Below are positions 1 to 12,100 of a stretch of 64,000 nucleotides of DNA, one piece after another. The notes beneath the pieces were generated by a model that worked only from the letters and a program-made list of their open reading frames with translations, searched no databases and was not told the DNA's origin. Numbering within the stretch: the stretch's first letter is position 1; each line of letters begins with the position of its first letter. Source of the stretch: Rotaria macrura (lineage: Eukaryota; Rotifera; Eurotatoria; Philodinida; Philodinidae); contig OENT01000266.1 of the NCBI GenBank assembly GCA_900239685.1, forward strand, positions 82,256 through 146,255, in the 5' to 3' direction. Made by a program: the position numbers and the translations under genes.

Positions 1-100
1 GAAAAAAAAAGTGCATGTCTCCTCTCTCTCTCTCCTATTCTTTCTCTTACTCTTTATGTTCATCTCATATGCGATGACAGCCGTTTTTGCACTATTCTAG

Positions 101-1411
101 ATGAAAATGACAAGAATATTTTTATTTCTTCTATTTATTCCTTGTATATTGACAATATCGATTGATATTCGTTATCCACAATTTTTTCAGCAATCATCTC
201 ATGATTCCGCTATTGAAATCACCGAAGGTAAAACGATAGGTAGTTTTATAGGATTTATTAATTTAATTAATCATTCAAATATAATAAAAAACGAATGGTT
301 ACTAAATACAACACATCAAGATTTTAAAATACAATCGAATAGTCAATCTTATACATTAATAACAACACGGATACTCGATCGTGAACGTGAAAATTTTTAT
401 AATTTTTCTATTCATGCTCAACATCTCGTACCACCATATGAAAAAATTTTCAAATCGATACTTATTCGTATACTCGATATCAACGATTGTACACCAACAT
501 TTAATCAAACACTCTATCATACAACAATAATACCTAATGAAACAAATTTTACTGTACGAGCCTATGATTGTGATGAACAATATACTGATAATAGTCGAAT
601 ATCATATTCACTATCGAACTATCAAGATATATTTCATATAAATCAAACAACAGGCTTAATTGAATGTATTAAAAATCTTCATACATATGAAAATTATGAA
701 GTAATTGTTGTTGCACGTGATCATGGTAAACCATCGTTATCATCAACTATATTAGTACAAATTGCATTGGTATCATCGAAAAAATTTCAAATTAAATCTT
801 TATCTTGGTTAAATATTGAACAAAAGTTAGAATATATCATTCTATTTGCAAGTATATTAATTATATGTTTAGTATGCTTTTGTTTATTCTTATGCTTCAT
901 ATATTGTATGAAAAATAAGATAAAAAAATCTAAACAAGACAATTTTCCGGATAAAAAATATGCATCAACATCAACAATGAATTCATTACATGATTTTCAA
1001 CAAACAAATGTTTATGATGCTGTGAATTTATTTCCAAATACATATTATTTACCAGTTAAAAAAGATAAAGATTTAAATCATACTAGAAATCATTCAAATA
1101 AGAATGAAATATCGTTTGATATACAACAACAATCATTATCAACAACAAGTAGTCCAATATCATCTAATGATATGGGAATGAAATTGAGTTCTGATGATGG
1201 TTGTTATTGTTCAAGTGATATGTCATCTGAACAATCGAATAATATACTTCTACTTAATCCATCATCATTAACGTTAATAACGAATTCAAAATTATCATCG
1301 AAACATGTACGATTCAATGAAAATAATCCTAATATCGATAGAATATTAAAACGTTTCGAAAATCTATATGAAACACAGACAAATATTGATCATTGTGCTT
1401 CGTATGTTTGA
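101..1411 (+). CDS. Single-exon mini-cadherin, type I membrane protein (436 aa)
   Basis: Predicted cell-surface adhesion or signalling protein of the cadherin superfamily. Residues 1-20 form a hydrophobic signal peptide. A first, divergent EC repeat carries LDRE (92-95) and closes with the calcium-binding linker DINDCTPTF (126-134). A second EC repeat has DCD (156-158), TTGLI and RDHGKPSLSS (206-215), the usual end of a cadherin repeat. A single membrane helix spans about 244-269 and is followed by a basic stop-transfer stretch and a Ser/Asn-rich tail of about 165 residues. Several N-x-S/T sites lie in the ectodomain. Classical and protocadherins have five or more EC repeats, so two is very short. 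The sequence just before the ATG reads ctattctag, a good splice acceptor, so a 5' UTR intron or trans-splice site is possible. The signal peptide argues that this ATG is the true start. Which cadherin subfamily it belongs to cannot be told. Confidence 0.85.
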   Translation: MKMTRIFLFLLFIPCILTISIDIRYPQFFQQSSHDSAIEITEGKTIGSFIGFINLINHSNIIKNEWLLNTTHQDFKIQSNSQSYTLITTRILDRERENFYNFSIHAQHLVPPYEKIFKSILIRILDINDCTPTFNQTLYHTTIIPNETNFTVRAYDCDEQYTDNSRISYSLSNYQDIFHINQTTGLIECIKNLHTYENYEVIVVARDHGKPSLSSTILVQIALVSSKKFQIKSLSWLNIEQKLEYIILFASILIICLVCFCLFLCFIYCMKNKIKKSKQDNFPDKKYASTSTMNSLHDFQQTNVYDAVNLFPNTYYLPVKKDKDLNHTRNHSNKNEISFDIQQQSLSTTSSPISSNDMGMKLSSDDGCYCSSDMSSEQSNNILLLNPSSLTLITNSKLSSKHVRFNENNPNIDRILKRFENLYETQTNIDHCASYV

Positions 1412-3530
1412 TGTAATATGTTGATTTTTTCTCTGTTTCTCTTACTTTCTGTCTGTATATGTTTATTAACGAGAAAAAGAAAAGAAAAGAACAGTCAATT
1501 AATGTGGATCATTAATTTTTATCTTCTACGAGCTAATATTAATTATCGAATGGTAATGTTTCCTTCTCTTTTTTGTTTTTAGCCATACTACTTTCGCAAA
1601 GGTCAATATAGAGCAGTGAACATTTGTATATGTGCTTGTCTATATATCGTGTATGCTATTTGGAGTATAATCCGTATTGCGTGTATTAGAGATGCGAGAC
1701 GAAAGTAAAATAAGTTGACCATTTCTTTAGCCTTTTTCTCAGACCATTCAATTAGTAAGTCGAAATGACAAAGCTATTTCTTGCACTATTCCTAATTGAT
1801 ATAGAAAAGAAACTACTGGATTATATTGAGAAAGAAGAGAACAGAATGACAGATGTCCGGTCATTTAGAAATATAAAGAAACTAAGTACATATGAATGTG
1901 TAGTTAGTATGCTCATGTATACATATATATACATATATATACATGTATACATTGAATGCCTTTATTGGCATGTCATTGAAAACCGATTTGTTGTCGTGCT
2001 TTTATGATTTAAAAATATTTTGATGAGATGATGGACACACCCTACAGTTTGATCAAACATACTTGTTCATTGGAGACAAGCAATTATTCACACGCAGAGA
2101 GAAAGAATACAATAATGAGAATTTAACAAGGTCTCTTACTTCATTGTGCAAGCAGCTGTAACTGATGAAAACTGCATGATGTCGGCTTAAACTACCTGCT
2201 TATGTGTTCATCAAACGATTCAATATTAAAATCCGATTTTCCTTTCTTGTTGTTTTGAAGTTTCATATACATCGATATCTTGTAATAGAAACAGAATGGC
2301 AAAAAAGAAACAAGTGTATTAAAATTCTCTAATATACACATGTGTAAATTATTTGTTAAATCTAATCGATAAATGTGTGAATGCACACGTGCCTAAGTCG
2401 TGATGATTATACTCGATAAACAATAACATGATAATGAGTATTTTTTTTTCTTTGTCTTGTCTTATTGATTAATATTGAACATACCGCCTTGAAAAAATTT
2501 ATTTTAATGTGAGAGCTGAGACCAGATTGACAGATATTGTCTATGTACTATTTGCATCTAATCTATATTCTAAATATGTTTACGAATCTGTCATTGTTTC
2601 AATCACAGGGGCTATCAATACTGTCATCACATTGAACTTTTTTCTTCCCTTCTTTGCACATTCTATTTCAATATTGACCATCGATTGATGATGATGATGA
2701 TGATGGTGATGATTATGATAGTCATAGCAATGTTCGAAGAAAAAAAGAGGCATTGACCTTCGATTCAATAGAAAAAGTCAAGTTGCTCTTTTGTCTTCAT
2801 ACACTTATTGTATATAGAATAAAAGATTTCATTAGTGAACAATATTACATTTTTACAACAGGGAACATAATCTAAAACTTGTTTACTCTCTGGCTATTAA
2901 AGAGTGTGTAAATTTTCTATAGTATCACGATCGTTCACATGACTTATTCTTCTCATATGGTAATTATATCATTCAATTAGATTGTATATTTATAAACAGC
3001 CGCTTTCATTCGGTCTTCTTCGATGATTTCTTATCGAGTTCTCGATCATGATACGTCATAATAAAAGGAGACGATAAGCCTTCACTTATCTAGTTCAATA
3101 GTTGTCGACTGGCCAGAAACTATATATATTCGTTAGACTTGAATGAAACGACATGTCATCGATCATTGTCACTAAATACGGATTGAATATGAAAGAAGAA
3201 CAACATGCAATTCACCAGTACACATCATAGTGCAATTCTAGTTAATTACTAATATTTATAATTTGAAGTTAAATTTAGCAAAAACTATAATTTTCATTTA
3301 ATCATAATTACATAGAATGTGTCAGTACGTTATAAATAATAATCATTATTGTATTTGTGTTGTGTTATTATTTTTTTATTTGTACAAGTTGTTATTCTGT
3401 ATTACGTAGAAATATACTCTGGTCTGCATGATATCGTTGATAGATGAGAAAAAAACAAGATGGGGACAATTTACCGCGTTCATGAAATGATGATATCATA
3501 AAATTGACTAACAGTCGATTCACTCAGACG

Positions 3531-3566
<36 letters not shown>

Positions 3567-4187
3567 GAGTACTCTTTGTTACTACCCTTTTCATGAACAT
3601 TAATTCACAATCTAACAGTGATAAAAATAGACATGGCATCACAGTTGCTAAATAGATGAAGCCCGACCATTTTATAACTGGATCTTCAGCAAGTTGTTAA
3701 TGTGTATAGATCCATTGTCTGAAATACCATCGTTATCGTTGCCCCTTCCCTATTACTGAGTATGTGTTGATGGTTGTGATTTGATGGATTTGTGAAGGTG
3801 GTTGATTACTAATGATCTAAGTATTGAAATGAAGTACTGTGAACGAGTGTGAAATACAATTGGAATTCACAAAAATTTTAATCCTATAGATAAAAGTTCA
3901 TTTAAAACTGATCTTTATAAATAACCGTAACATATTTTACTTTCTAAAATACTACTAATGATAAGATCAAGTTATATCTTCACGTCATTTGTTTATGAAT
4001 TTTATTTATTGATGTTATCTATCGTTTCGTCATTGTTGGCCATATTTAGTATGATTCAAGTGTAAGAATAAATATGCTTGACAAAATTCTACTATTAAAG
4101 TTTCAATGTGAACATCTAATCATAAAGCCAATGCAGCGATTCCGTTAGAAATACTTTAAGCCAATTTCCACCAACATATTCAACTTA
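1412..4187. other. Intergenic, no gene recognised
   Basis: AT-rich DNA without a convincing exon. It holds a short ATG/GAT trinucleotide run near 2690-2720, which makes a spurious histidine-rich frame on the minus strand, and a (TA)n run at 3532-3563. Short frames such as 1765-2007 lack recognisable domains and coding-like codon use. Confidence 0.6.
3532..3563. repeat. (TA)n microsatellite
   Basis: About 16 uninterrupted TA dinucleotides. Similar TA runs sit in an oxidase intron (41254-41276) and in intron 1 of the PP5 gene (56367-56398). Confidence 0.95.
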
Positions 4188-5585
4188 CCAACATGCTTCA
4201 ATGACATTGACATTTAATGATAGTTTACGATTCTGTTGATGCCCATCAAGAATGATTCATATAGTTCGAGTAGTTATAGAAATGGCTTGGTCAAGGAGTA
4301 TACAGAGCGAAAATCAAAAGGTAGACTTTTATGAATACAAATTGTATGGAAATCCCTGGTCGTATTCAGACGATGAACATATACCAGCTAGAATCATAAT
4401 GTAAAATATTATTTGATTGGAAATGAATTTTTCTTTGTCCATGTTTCATGTATAGATCGCATAGTGTTTCAACTTTGCATAGTAATGGTTAGCATCTTGT
4501 AACATCAAATGATTTTTGTCGATTAAGTGAAGATCGTAATTCATTAATATTTCGATTGGATGGATATACATCCATGCTCGACATCATTTTTCATTATTTC
4601 ACGTTATGTCAGGGATAAATTTCGCTCAATTTGTACGTCGGTGGATATAATTCCAGCAGTGAAATCTATATTTGGTCAAAATAATATTCAAAGAGAGATA
4701 TGGCTTGATAATGAACGACAATGTTATGAATTGAAAATGTAGGGATATAGTTGCACAGAGGATCGAGCGAAAGAAATTAACTAGTGGAAAAGATTTCCAA
4801 GAGATAAAGTTTGACTCTTCGCGAGATTTTCTATCGATGAATCAAGAAACAAGAATGATCTTTTCTTTTCTTCTACACATCGTGTGGAGTAATTTCAGAT
4901 ATGTTTTCATTTCGTGACATGTTGTGAATGTAAATTCAGAATAGATCTAAGAATAATTAATTGTTTAATTTGAATGATATTTTAGAAATCTTTAAATTAA
5001 ATAAACGAAGCTTCGTTTATATGACAACGATGAAGATCGAAATCGCATTCAACCGCTATCTTAATTCACATGATTCCTAACTAGTCGACATTAGCGATTC
5101 GTCAATAACAACATGGTGCACTCAACATAGCTGGCTATACGTTTAGTTCATATAGAAATCATCTTCCACTAAAAATCATATTCACTCAATCATAATTTTA
5201 TCTTTAGATCATTTCACATGAATATCTAGACTAAAAGAAATTTATTACCTTCGTCCTTTCATTCCTGTCTACTGATGAATAGCAAGAGTTTGGATTATTC
5301 ATGTTTTTCTATTTGTATTTTGGTAGATTTTTCTCTCTACATGTATAAACGTGGCTATCTATGGTCAATCGAAGAAACACAGTCAAGTCGAATACGACTG
5401 CTCACTTTACTCGCTGTTCTTACTTTATTCAATTGTCAATTGTATGCAGGACTATATTTAAGTTGGTACACCGACAGTTGAGCTCCCGACAATTGAGCCT
5501 TCATTGATGCATAAGGCAATATACAGAATCAACATCTAGCCATGTGCTTAGATGAAGTTCGAAAATGCTTGTAAACCTGCCACTT

Positions 5586-5952
5586 ACCCAGGCAGACAAA
5601 CATTTGGAAAAATGCGTTTAAACGTTCAATCGGGAACGCCGATTGTGGGTAACTAACGCTAATTAATAGAACGCAATAAACGCGTTTTTTACGCAGAACT
5701 TTCACTTTCGGAGCGTGAAAACGGATAAAATCTATAATTCTGATGGTTTAAACGCATTAGCTTTTAAGTTGTCGAATAATTGCATGTTTTAACGCTCAGG
5801 ACTAGAGTTTTAATCCGTTTTAGCGCTCCGAAAGTGAAAATTCTGCATAAAAACGCGTGTCTTGCGTTTGGTTAATGAGCCTTAGTTACTCACAATCGGC
5901 GTTCCTGATTGAATGTTTAAACGCGTTTTTCCAAATGTTTGTCTGCTTGGGT
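5586..5952. repeat. 367-bp foldback (palindromic) MITE nested in the transposon
   Basis: The two halves are near-perfect reverse complements over almost the whole length. The ends read ACCCAGGCAGACAAAC and GTTTGTCTGCTTGGGT; inner matching words include tttcactttcggagcg and its complement. It lies off-centre in the 5465-6600 element, so it is a separate, later insertion and not part of that element's own inverted repeats. No clear target duplication was found. Its ACCCAGG terminus is shared with the foldback at 62641-62893. Confidence 0.88.
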
Positions 5953-6375
5953 GTCATGTTGTGAATGATTCTTTGATACTCGCGTCTATGAATACGACGA
6001 CTATCTTTACAGAAATGAACAAGTATTCACAAATATCTATTATGATGTCTAGCTTAGAATTTGTCGTCTGTTTCGACGATAATTTTATGGAGCGTTCATT
6101 TCGAAACAATCGACGTTGTGCTCCTCGCTTTTCAAATTCGATGTGAAATTTTTTTTCGAGATTGAATTATCAGCTACGTCGAACGAACAACTCATCAGAA
6201 TACTTGCGCAGAGCTATTCAAGTAGTGTGATCCATGAGCTATTTTCACGAGAGACTTGCAGATAAATTTTGTTTAGTACTCAGCGCGAGGAAACCCATGA
6301 ATCTATGAATCTATCAAAGACTTGAAAATTGAACAGCACACGTATTCGACAATGGTTGAATAGTCGCAAGCTACG

Positions 6376-6510
6376 GTTGCTAAATTAAAAAAGCGAGCAA
6401 AATACGAGCTGTTGGATGAACAATTACAACTACTAGTTTTTTCTTTTCATCTGATACCAAGAGAATTGTATTTTAAAGGAGCGCGAGCTCTGTTCAAGTT
6501 TGATATGAAT
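6376..6510 (+). pseudogene. Possible transposase remnant (DNA-binding part)
   Basis: One frame reads VAKLKKRAKYELLDEQLQ and continues to ALFKFDMN. The preceding stretch in another frame reads RIRQWLNSRKLRL. Together this recalls the helix-turn-helix region at the N-terminus of CENP-B/pogo-type transposases. The resemblance is by eye only, the frames are broken, and pogo elements normally make TA duplications and not the 10-bp one seen here. Confidence 0.25.
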
Positions 6511-6666
6511 GTTAGCTCAACTAAGACAAGTTATTTTTTGTACTTCTTCAATTGTTCTTTAAATCAGGCTCAATTGTCGTGAGCTCAACTCTCGTGTCAC
6601 TATTTAAGTTCATCTGTTGACAGCACTGAATCGGATACATGGATATTTCGTCGAAACATTCAATGA

Positions 6667-8183
6667 ACAATGATACGATTGTAGCATTTCCTATTGGATA
6701 TAGTTTCTGTTAGATTTATTCATGTTTTATAAAAACTAATTACAATAAAATTCTAATAATTGCTAAATTTCGACGTGGTATTTCTTTTCTTATAAATCAA
6801 AATTATGATTATAATGATATTTTTCTTTTGCTATTGAAAGAAACGAAGCAGTGAAGCACGGTCATATATTTTCAGAGCAACATCACTTAGCGATGCATCG
6901 AACCTGTACCGCTAGTTCTCTTTCTAAATCATACTCAAGCATAATATTAATTTCAATCTTCACATGTGAAAAGCAATATTAAATTCAGACATTTTTCACT
7001 GATCTTGACTTAAAACAATACTAGGCATATGTTGAAATAGTAAATTTGTTATCACACATAAGTCTTTTTCTTTGTAAAGAGTTCTATTGTGCGCTTTGTC
7101 CAAGTTGATATCAGTTATAATTGCATTTACACTTTAGGAGATGTAAAAGAGTAAAAATGTCTAGTTCTTATTTATTATTGATCCAAAGTATCATTTTTTT
7201 GCAGCTTGTTGAACTATAGAATTCAAATGCTTCTGTATCTATGTTTGGACAATTCATTTTTTTCCGTACCAGTAATAAATATATTTCTCAGTATTATTGC
7301 TATTATACACGGAATTTCAGTCGGAGAAAAATGAGTGATTTCAATAATCCGCACGATTTTCTATATTGTACACGTACACGACAACATTCAGAGGTCATCA
7401 ATATCCTAGAACAAAAAAAATAATTAAAAATCCTTCAGTGTTATATGTTTGATAAGTGCTTTCATGATAAAATATTTCTCCTGCAAAAATAAAAAGAGAA
7501 AGGTTTCTCTTGCTCTCTTTCTCTCTCGTTTTGAGAGAAAAATTTATTCCTTTTCACACAACCGAGACTATACATTTCTGCGCTCGTTTCACCATCAGCA
7601 TTAAGCATCAGGATTTTATTTTTCGTTTACGGATAATTATGTGTATTAGATTCTAGAAAATAAATTTTTCTCGCATCCCTTCGTGATTGTTTTTCTTCAA
7701 TCTTGATCTCCTAACTGTTCGATATTGAGTGTACATATCATCACCTATACCAAATATTCATCGAAATACTATAAAACTCACACTGGCGATTTGAACTTAC
7801 ACGCTCGCATAGTTATTTCTTCTAACTATTGCATGCCGTACAGAAGCCCATGTTCTTATTCGCGAAGGATCAAGACAAGAACAGTACTTCTTGTCAGTTC
7901 TTATGAAGACTTGAAAAACTGTTCGGGTTCTTTCTAGTGGGTTATAATGTATTGAGGACGATGTACTTGCTATGACATACGTAGTATTTTTCTTTTAGTT
8001 TATCTTCGAGCAATGCACTTCGAGAAGTTATTAATATAAAGTGTGTATGTGTAGAGATTTAAGAACATCAATGATCTTCTATAGTTGACTATTATGGTCC
8101 AGGATGGTTCGAGTACACCTTACTGTATCCCAATACTCCTTTTTAGATTGTCTTTGAAAATAATTGAAATTTAACGACGAATA
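6667..8183. other. Intergenic spacer between the paralogs, no gene recognised
   Basis: No supported exon. Probably holds the promoter of the 8184 gene. Only short, domain-less frames (for example 7241-7423 and 7725-7937) occur here. Confidence 0.5.
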
Positions 8184-9024
8184 ATGTCAAAATTTGACGG
8201 AAATAATTTAGTTGAAAGTTCAGCAATGACAGTAGGCAATCAACATGCATGCGCAATACTGCACAATACTAATTGTCTCCGATTGATTCGATTTCCATCG
8301 ACGATAACTAACATGATTCGGCAAGTTATTATAACTAGTTGGCCACGAGGTTTGAACAAACAAAGACAATATATAGATTTTTATGAATTTAAATTGTATG
8401 GAAATCCTTGGTGTGATCGAGGAGATGATGCTATATCATCTAGAATTTTAATGTAAATTTCAATGTCTATTTTCTTGTTTTCATTATGCCATTGAATGTT
8501 TAGAATGCATATTCTTTCAACGTTGTATAAACATGGCTGGCATTTATTAGCATCAACTGAATTATCGAAAAAAATATTCGAGAAAGATTCATTAGTATTT
8601 CAGTTACGAGAACCTCAATTAGAAACATCATTTTTTTCGATTTCATTTCACAATTATGATAAACTACGATTGATCTATGCTCCACATGAACTTATTGGAG
8701 TAGTCAAAAACGTTTTTGGTGAAAAAGGAATTAGCTGTGAAGAATGGCTTCATGGAGAACGAGCTTATCAATTGAAATTGTTTGAAATATTACCTCAACT
8801 TACATAGATTTCATCTTACATTTTTTTTTGTTCTCTTATTCTTTAGACGCGGAAGTCCATGGATGTGTCATGGACAAGAATCTATGAGTTTAAGAATCAA
8901 ACTTCTCTCGATACTCGATTATTTGAACATCTACGGCTGGAAATTGTATGCAAGTATTAATATCAGTAAAAGTGATGAAGGCAGAGATGCTGATTCTTGG
9001 TTTTTTCGTCAAGATATACAATAG
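8184..9024 (+). CDS. Unrecognised twofold-repeat protein (240 aa, 3 exons)
   Basis: Exons 8184-8452, 8504-8779 and 8847-9024; introns of 51 and 67 bp, both phase 2, joining in frame to 240 residues. I do not recognise the family by name. The protein is an internal duplication of one unit: YEFKLYGNPW (67-76) then SRIL and HGWHLLAS (100-107), and again YQLKLRGSPW (178-187) then LRIKLLSIL and YGWKLYAS (211-218). The unit is therefore Y-x-KL-x-G-x-PW, a helix-like R-x-L stretch, then GW-x-L-x-A-S and a D-rich loop ending in F. No signal peptide or membrane helix is seen, so it is probably intracellular. AATAAA lies at 9120-9125. The dead paralog at 4188-6666 has the same exon plan, so the pair arose by tandem duplication. 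The start is the first in-frame ATG of exon 1 and could lie elsewhere. Confidence 0.75.
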
Positions 9025-9119
9025 AACTATTTGATTGCTTTTCTTTGCCGCTGTAATACGTATCGTGAACAATTGAAAAATATTTATCGAGATTAATACT
9101 CTAAATGAAGTTTAATTTC

Positions 9120-9125
9120 AATAAA
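9120..9125 (+). terminator. Polyadenylation signal AATAAA
   Basis: Canonical hexamer about 95 bp after the stop of the 240-aa gene. Confidence 0.5.
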
Positions 9126-12100
9126 CAACATATTCTTTTTCTCATTTAAAAAAAAACATAATCATTCGCTAATCATTTATGGATAGTAATGGAAAGCGTT
9201 GAAATACGATAATTTTCAATCATGTATATAGTATTCTCTTGAAGATAAATAATAATACAAATAACGTAAGAATATCTAATTAGTAATCATATCAATCACT
9301 CACAAGGATTTTAACCGATGAACTTCTATGACAGATGTATTCCGAATATATTACAGATTTTAAAGCATATCATCGAAGTGTTCCGAGAAATAATCTTCTG
9401 TTTGCACGATTTTCAATAGTTCGATATTCTTATATGCAATATTAGGAATTGAATGCATAATATTCTATAAGAGAAAAGCATTGATCGATCAAACAACTCG
9501 TCGTCGAAGATTGTTAACATTGAAATAATTTAATTCTACAAGAGGTTTTAAATCATTTCTTGAGAGTTTTTTAATGATTTTTACACATAAATCTTGCTGA
9601 ATGATTTGAATTTGCACATGTGTTAAACCATGAAAAAGACATGGAAATGTATTATTTGTGACAGTTATGATTGTTTTTTTTTCTTTATCAAATATAATCT
9701 GCCATCTGCTGCTTTTTGTTTTATTCGTTATCTATTTGAACACAAATAATTAGGTTGACAAAGAGAGATTAAATATCTAATGGATTGATTTATTCTACTA
9801 CGATAATTTTTCATGAAATCAAACTTTTGAACTTCTTTAATATTCTATCGATGAATAATTACTATGCATATTAACCGTCTTTAGTTTATGTATAATTATG
9901 ATAACAGTAACGGTTACAACCGAAATAATTTTAGTTGAACTTAAAGACTTCAAAATGAAGGTCTTCTTCACCATGTCGCATATTTATCAACATTAGTATT
10001 GATAATTAAAATTTACATGACTTATAATTCATAAGAACAAACTCAAGATGTCATTCATGATTTATCAGATAATACTTATTCATGATGATAAGCATGATAT
10101 ATTGAATAGGGTGGGCGAGAATGTTGAAGTTCCTTTGACCGATCTCAGTCTAATAATAAAATCTTTTGGCCGACTAGTTCAACAAGGTTAACTAATGATT
10201 CAAGTATCAAATATAGATTTTGTTGAGAAATCGAAAATGTACTATAGATATAATTGATTAGTGGAATTTTTCAGGTGATGATGATGCACCTTGAAAGACA
10301 TATACATATGAGTAAGATTGATGCGAGACGATTTATTTCAGTTACAGAACATCATTTCGAATGAACAAAATCGATAAATCATGATAATACTTATAAAATC
10401 GTTTTGTTTCTTTCCCGTGTACATTAAAATTCATTCTACATATTTGAAATTGAATAGAAAATATAGACGAGAATAGATATTCAAAAGAGTAAAAAATGTA
10501 TGATTTTCGATAATTGTTACTATCTATATGCAATGGAATTCGTAATATTACTACTTGCTAACATTGTGAAAAACGAGGAGTGAATAGTTGAGACGACTCA
10601 TTCAAAAAAACCTTAATGAATCATTAATGAATAGTTTATTGACATCGAATGATATATTATATAGAGATTAGCGAAACAATCGGAAAAAAGACTTCCTTCG
10701 TGTTTGATGTTAACAGTAATGCAAATTCAAAATGATCATATTTGAAATTTTATCGTGCTTCTGTGATATAATACAATTTCATTGTTTTTGTTTAATCTTA
10801 TTTGCATAAAAAGGAAGAAAAGAAGATTTCTATTAGTCACATACGTCAGTTGAAATTTAATAACCATAAAATATCTCTTGTTATTCTCTATTAATGGCAC
10901 CTGAGAACTAGTGGATCAAATACTTAATTATTAGATTGTGGTCTATCAAAAAAAAAATAAGAAAAATCTCCACGAAACAGAACAAAAACTTCCGTTGACC
11001 AAAAGACAGCATCGAACCATATGCAATATTAAATTATTTTTTGTTCGGTCTACTTGCCGTAAGATTAATAAACAATCATACTAAAGTGTTTTAAAATGAT
11101 GAAAAGACATCCTGGAACTGAAAATGGTTCTATCCGAGTGTTTGTTATGCATCATCAATCGTCATTTATTACTTCAACTAGATGAAAATTAAACTCCATT
11201 TTCAATACAAATTAAGTTGAATATCAATGCATATGAAAGTCAATAATATATCATGTAAACTATTCAATTCTTTTTATATAAAAAAAGTTAATGTATTCAT
11301 AATATTTCATTGTTTTTCGTGATCTATGTTTACCAACATGCTTGTTGTATAGAAAAATTGACAGAGTTTTTCTTCATCAACGGTCTATGCCGGTAAGGAG
11401 ATAACTAATTATTGATCATAAACTTTACTCAGAGAAAGACTACATGTATGTTTATCTCTTTAAGCTAGTCGCAAATATTTGACTCGATACCTAAAAATGA
11501 AAAGAATTTTCTCTTGATTCTAAATGTACTATTTGATTGGCCCTTGATTCCAAATGGATAGGATAATAGTTTCTGTTTTTTAGCTGAAGTAAATATAAAT
11601 ACATGAAATTTTAAAAGGTCAATTGAAAGTGATAAAAAATTTATTGAATTTTTTTAGCTCGGTTTGAAATTTCTAGTAACTTATCTTTTTTTTTCTGATT
11701 GAGTAAATCATTTAAAAAAAATACTCCCACCGTAAAATTCCAATGTACACCAAACACGAGAAAACAATTACCACGGTTGAACTATTTATTATTCAATGAG
11801 GAGAACAAATTTATGAAAAAGATCCCATTGTCAATTTAAACCATATGAAAATTTCTTTAAAAAAAATTAATCAATAGAGCTGATCGAGTACATTGAAATC
11901 TTAATGAGTGCTCTTTCGACTGGCTTCATGGAAGTGCTAGTCTTTGATAATATAATGCTTTGATATTTACATACGTTAGTTATTCACTGATTCAGAATCG
12001 CACTTCATGCACTTACATTTACTAGGTCATTTAGAATTTTAATCTTAACTTCTTTGATAATCGCCACAGAATCATACAGGTAATCTAATAAAAATAATTT

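Larger units (their letters stand above)
5465..6600. mobile_element. 1136-bp DNA transposon with terminal inverted repeats and 10-bp target duplication
   Basis: The element is flanked by perfect 10-bp direct repeats tatttaagtt at 5455-5464 and 6601-6610. Its ends are inverted repeats of about 35 bp: the left end begins GGTACACCGACAGTTGAGC and the right end, read inward, GTGACACGAGAGTTGAGC, and both continue into a second CGACAATTGAGC unit. Each end thus carries a near-tandem 12-bp subrepeat spaced 15 bp. Removing the element with one duplication restores the pseudogene frame, which fixes its borders. A 9-11 bp duplication is typical of Mutator-like elements, but no diagnostic transposase was seen, so the class is uncertain. 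It contains a foldback repeat (5586-5952) and a possible transposase scrap (6376-6510). Confidence 0.88.
4188..6666 (+). pseudogene. Broken tandem paralog of the 240-aa gene at 8184-9024
   Basis: Degenerate copy of the downstream gene, with the same exon order. Exon 1 remains at about 4254-4402 (FYEYKLYGNPW matches FYEFKLYGNPW of the intact copy) and ends at the same GTAA donor. Exon 2 (about 4457-4741) is recognisable by KSIFGQNNIQREIWLDNER but has a stop near its start and a frameshift near 4610. Exon 3 starts near 5355 (RGYLWSIEE), where the acceptor AG present in the intact gene reads AA. Exon 3 is then cut by a transposon at 5465-6600. With one target-duplication copy removed, the reading frame runs on from LYAGLYLS to SSVDSTESDTWIFRRNIQ and a stop at 6664-6666. 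It is therefore dead through at least four independent lesions. Homology to the intact exon 1 fades upstream of about 4190. Confidence 0.85.

Noticed and set aside
2580..2768. Histidine-rich frame on the minus strand
   Set aside because: The histidine run is a translated ATG/GAT trinucleotide repeat; the rest has no domain.
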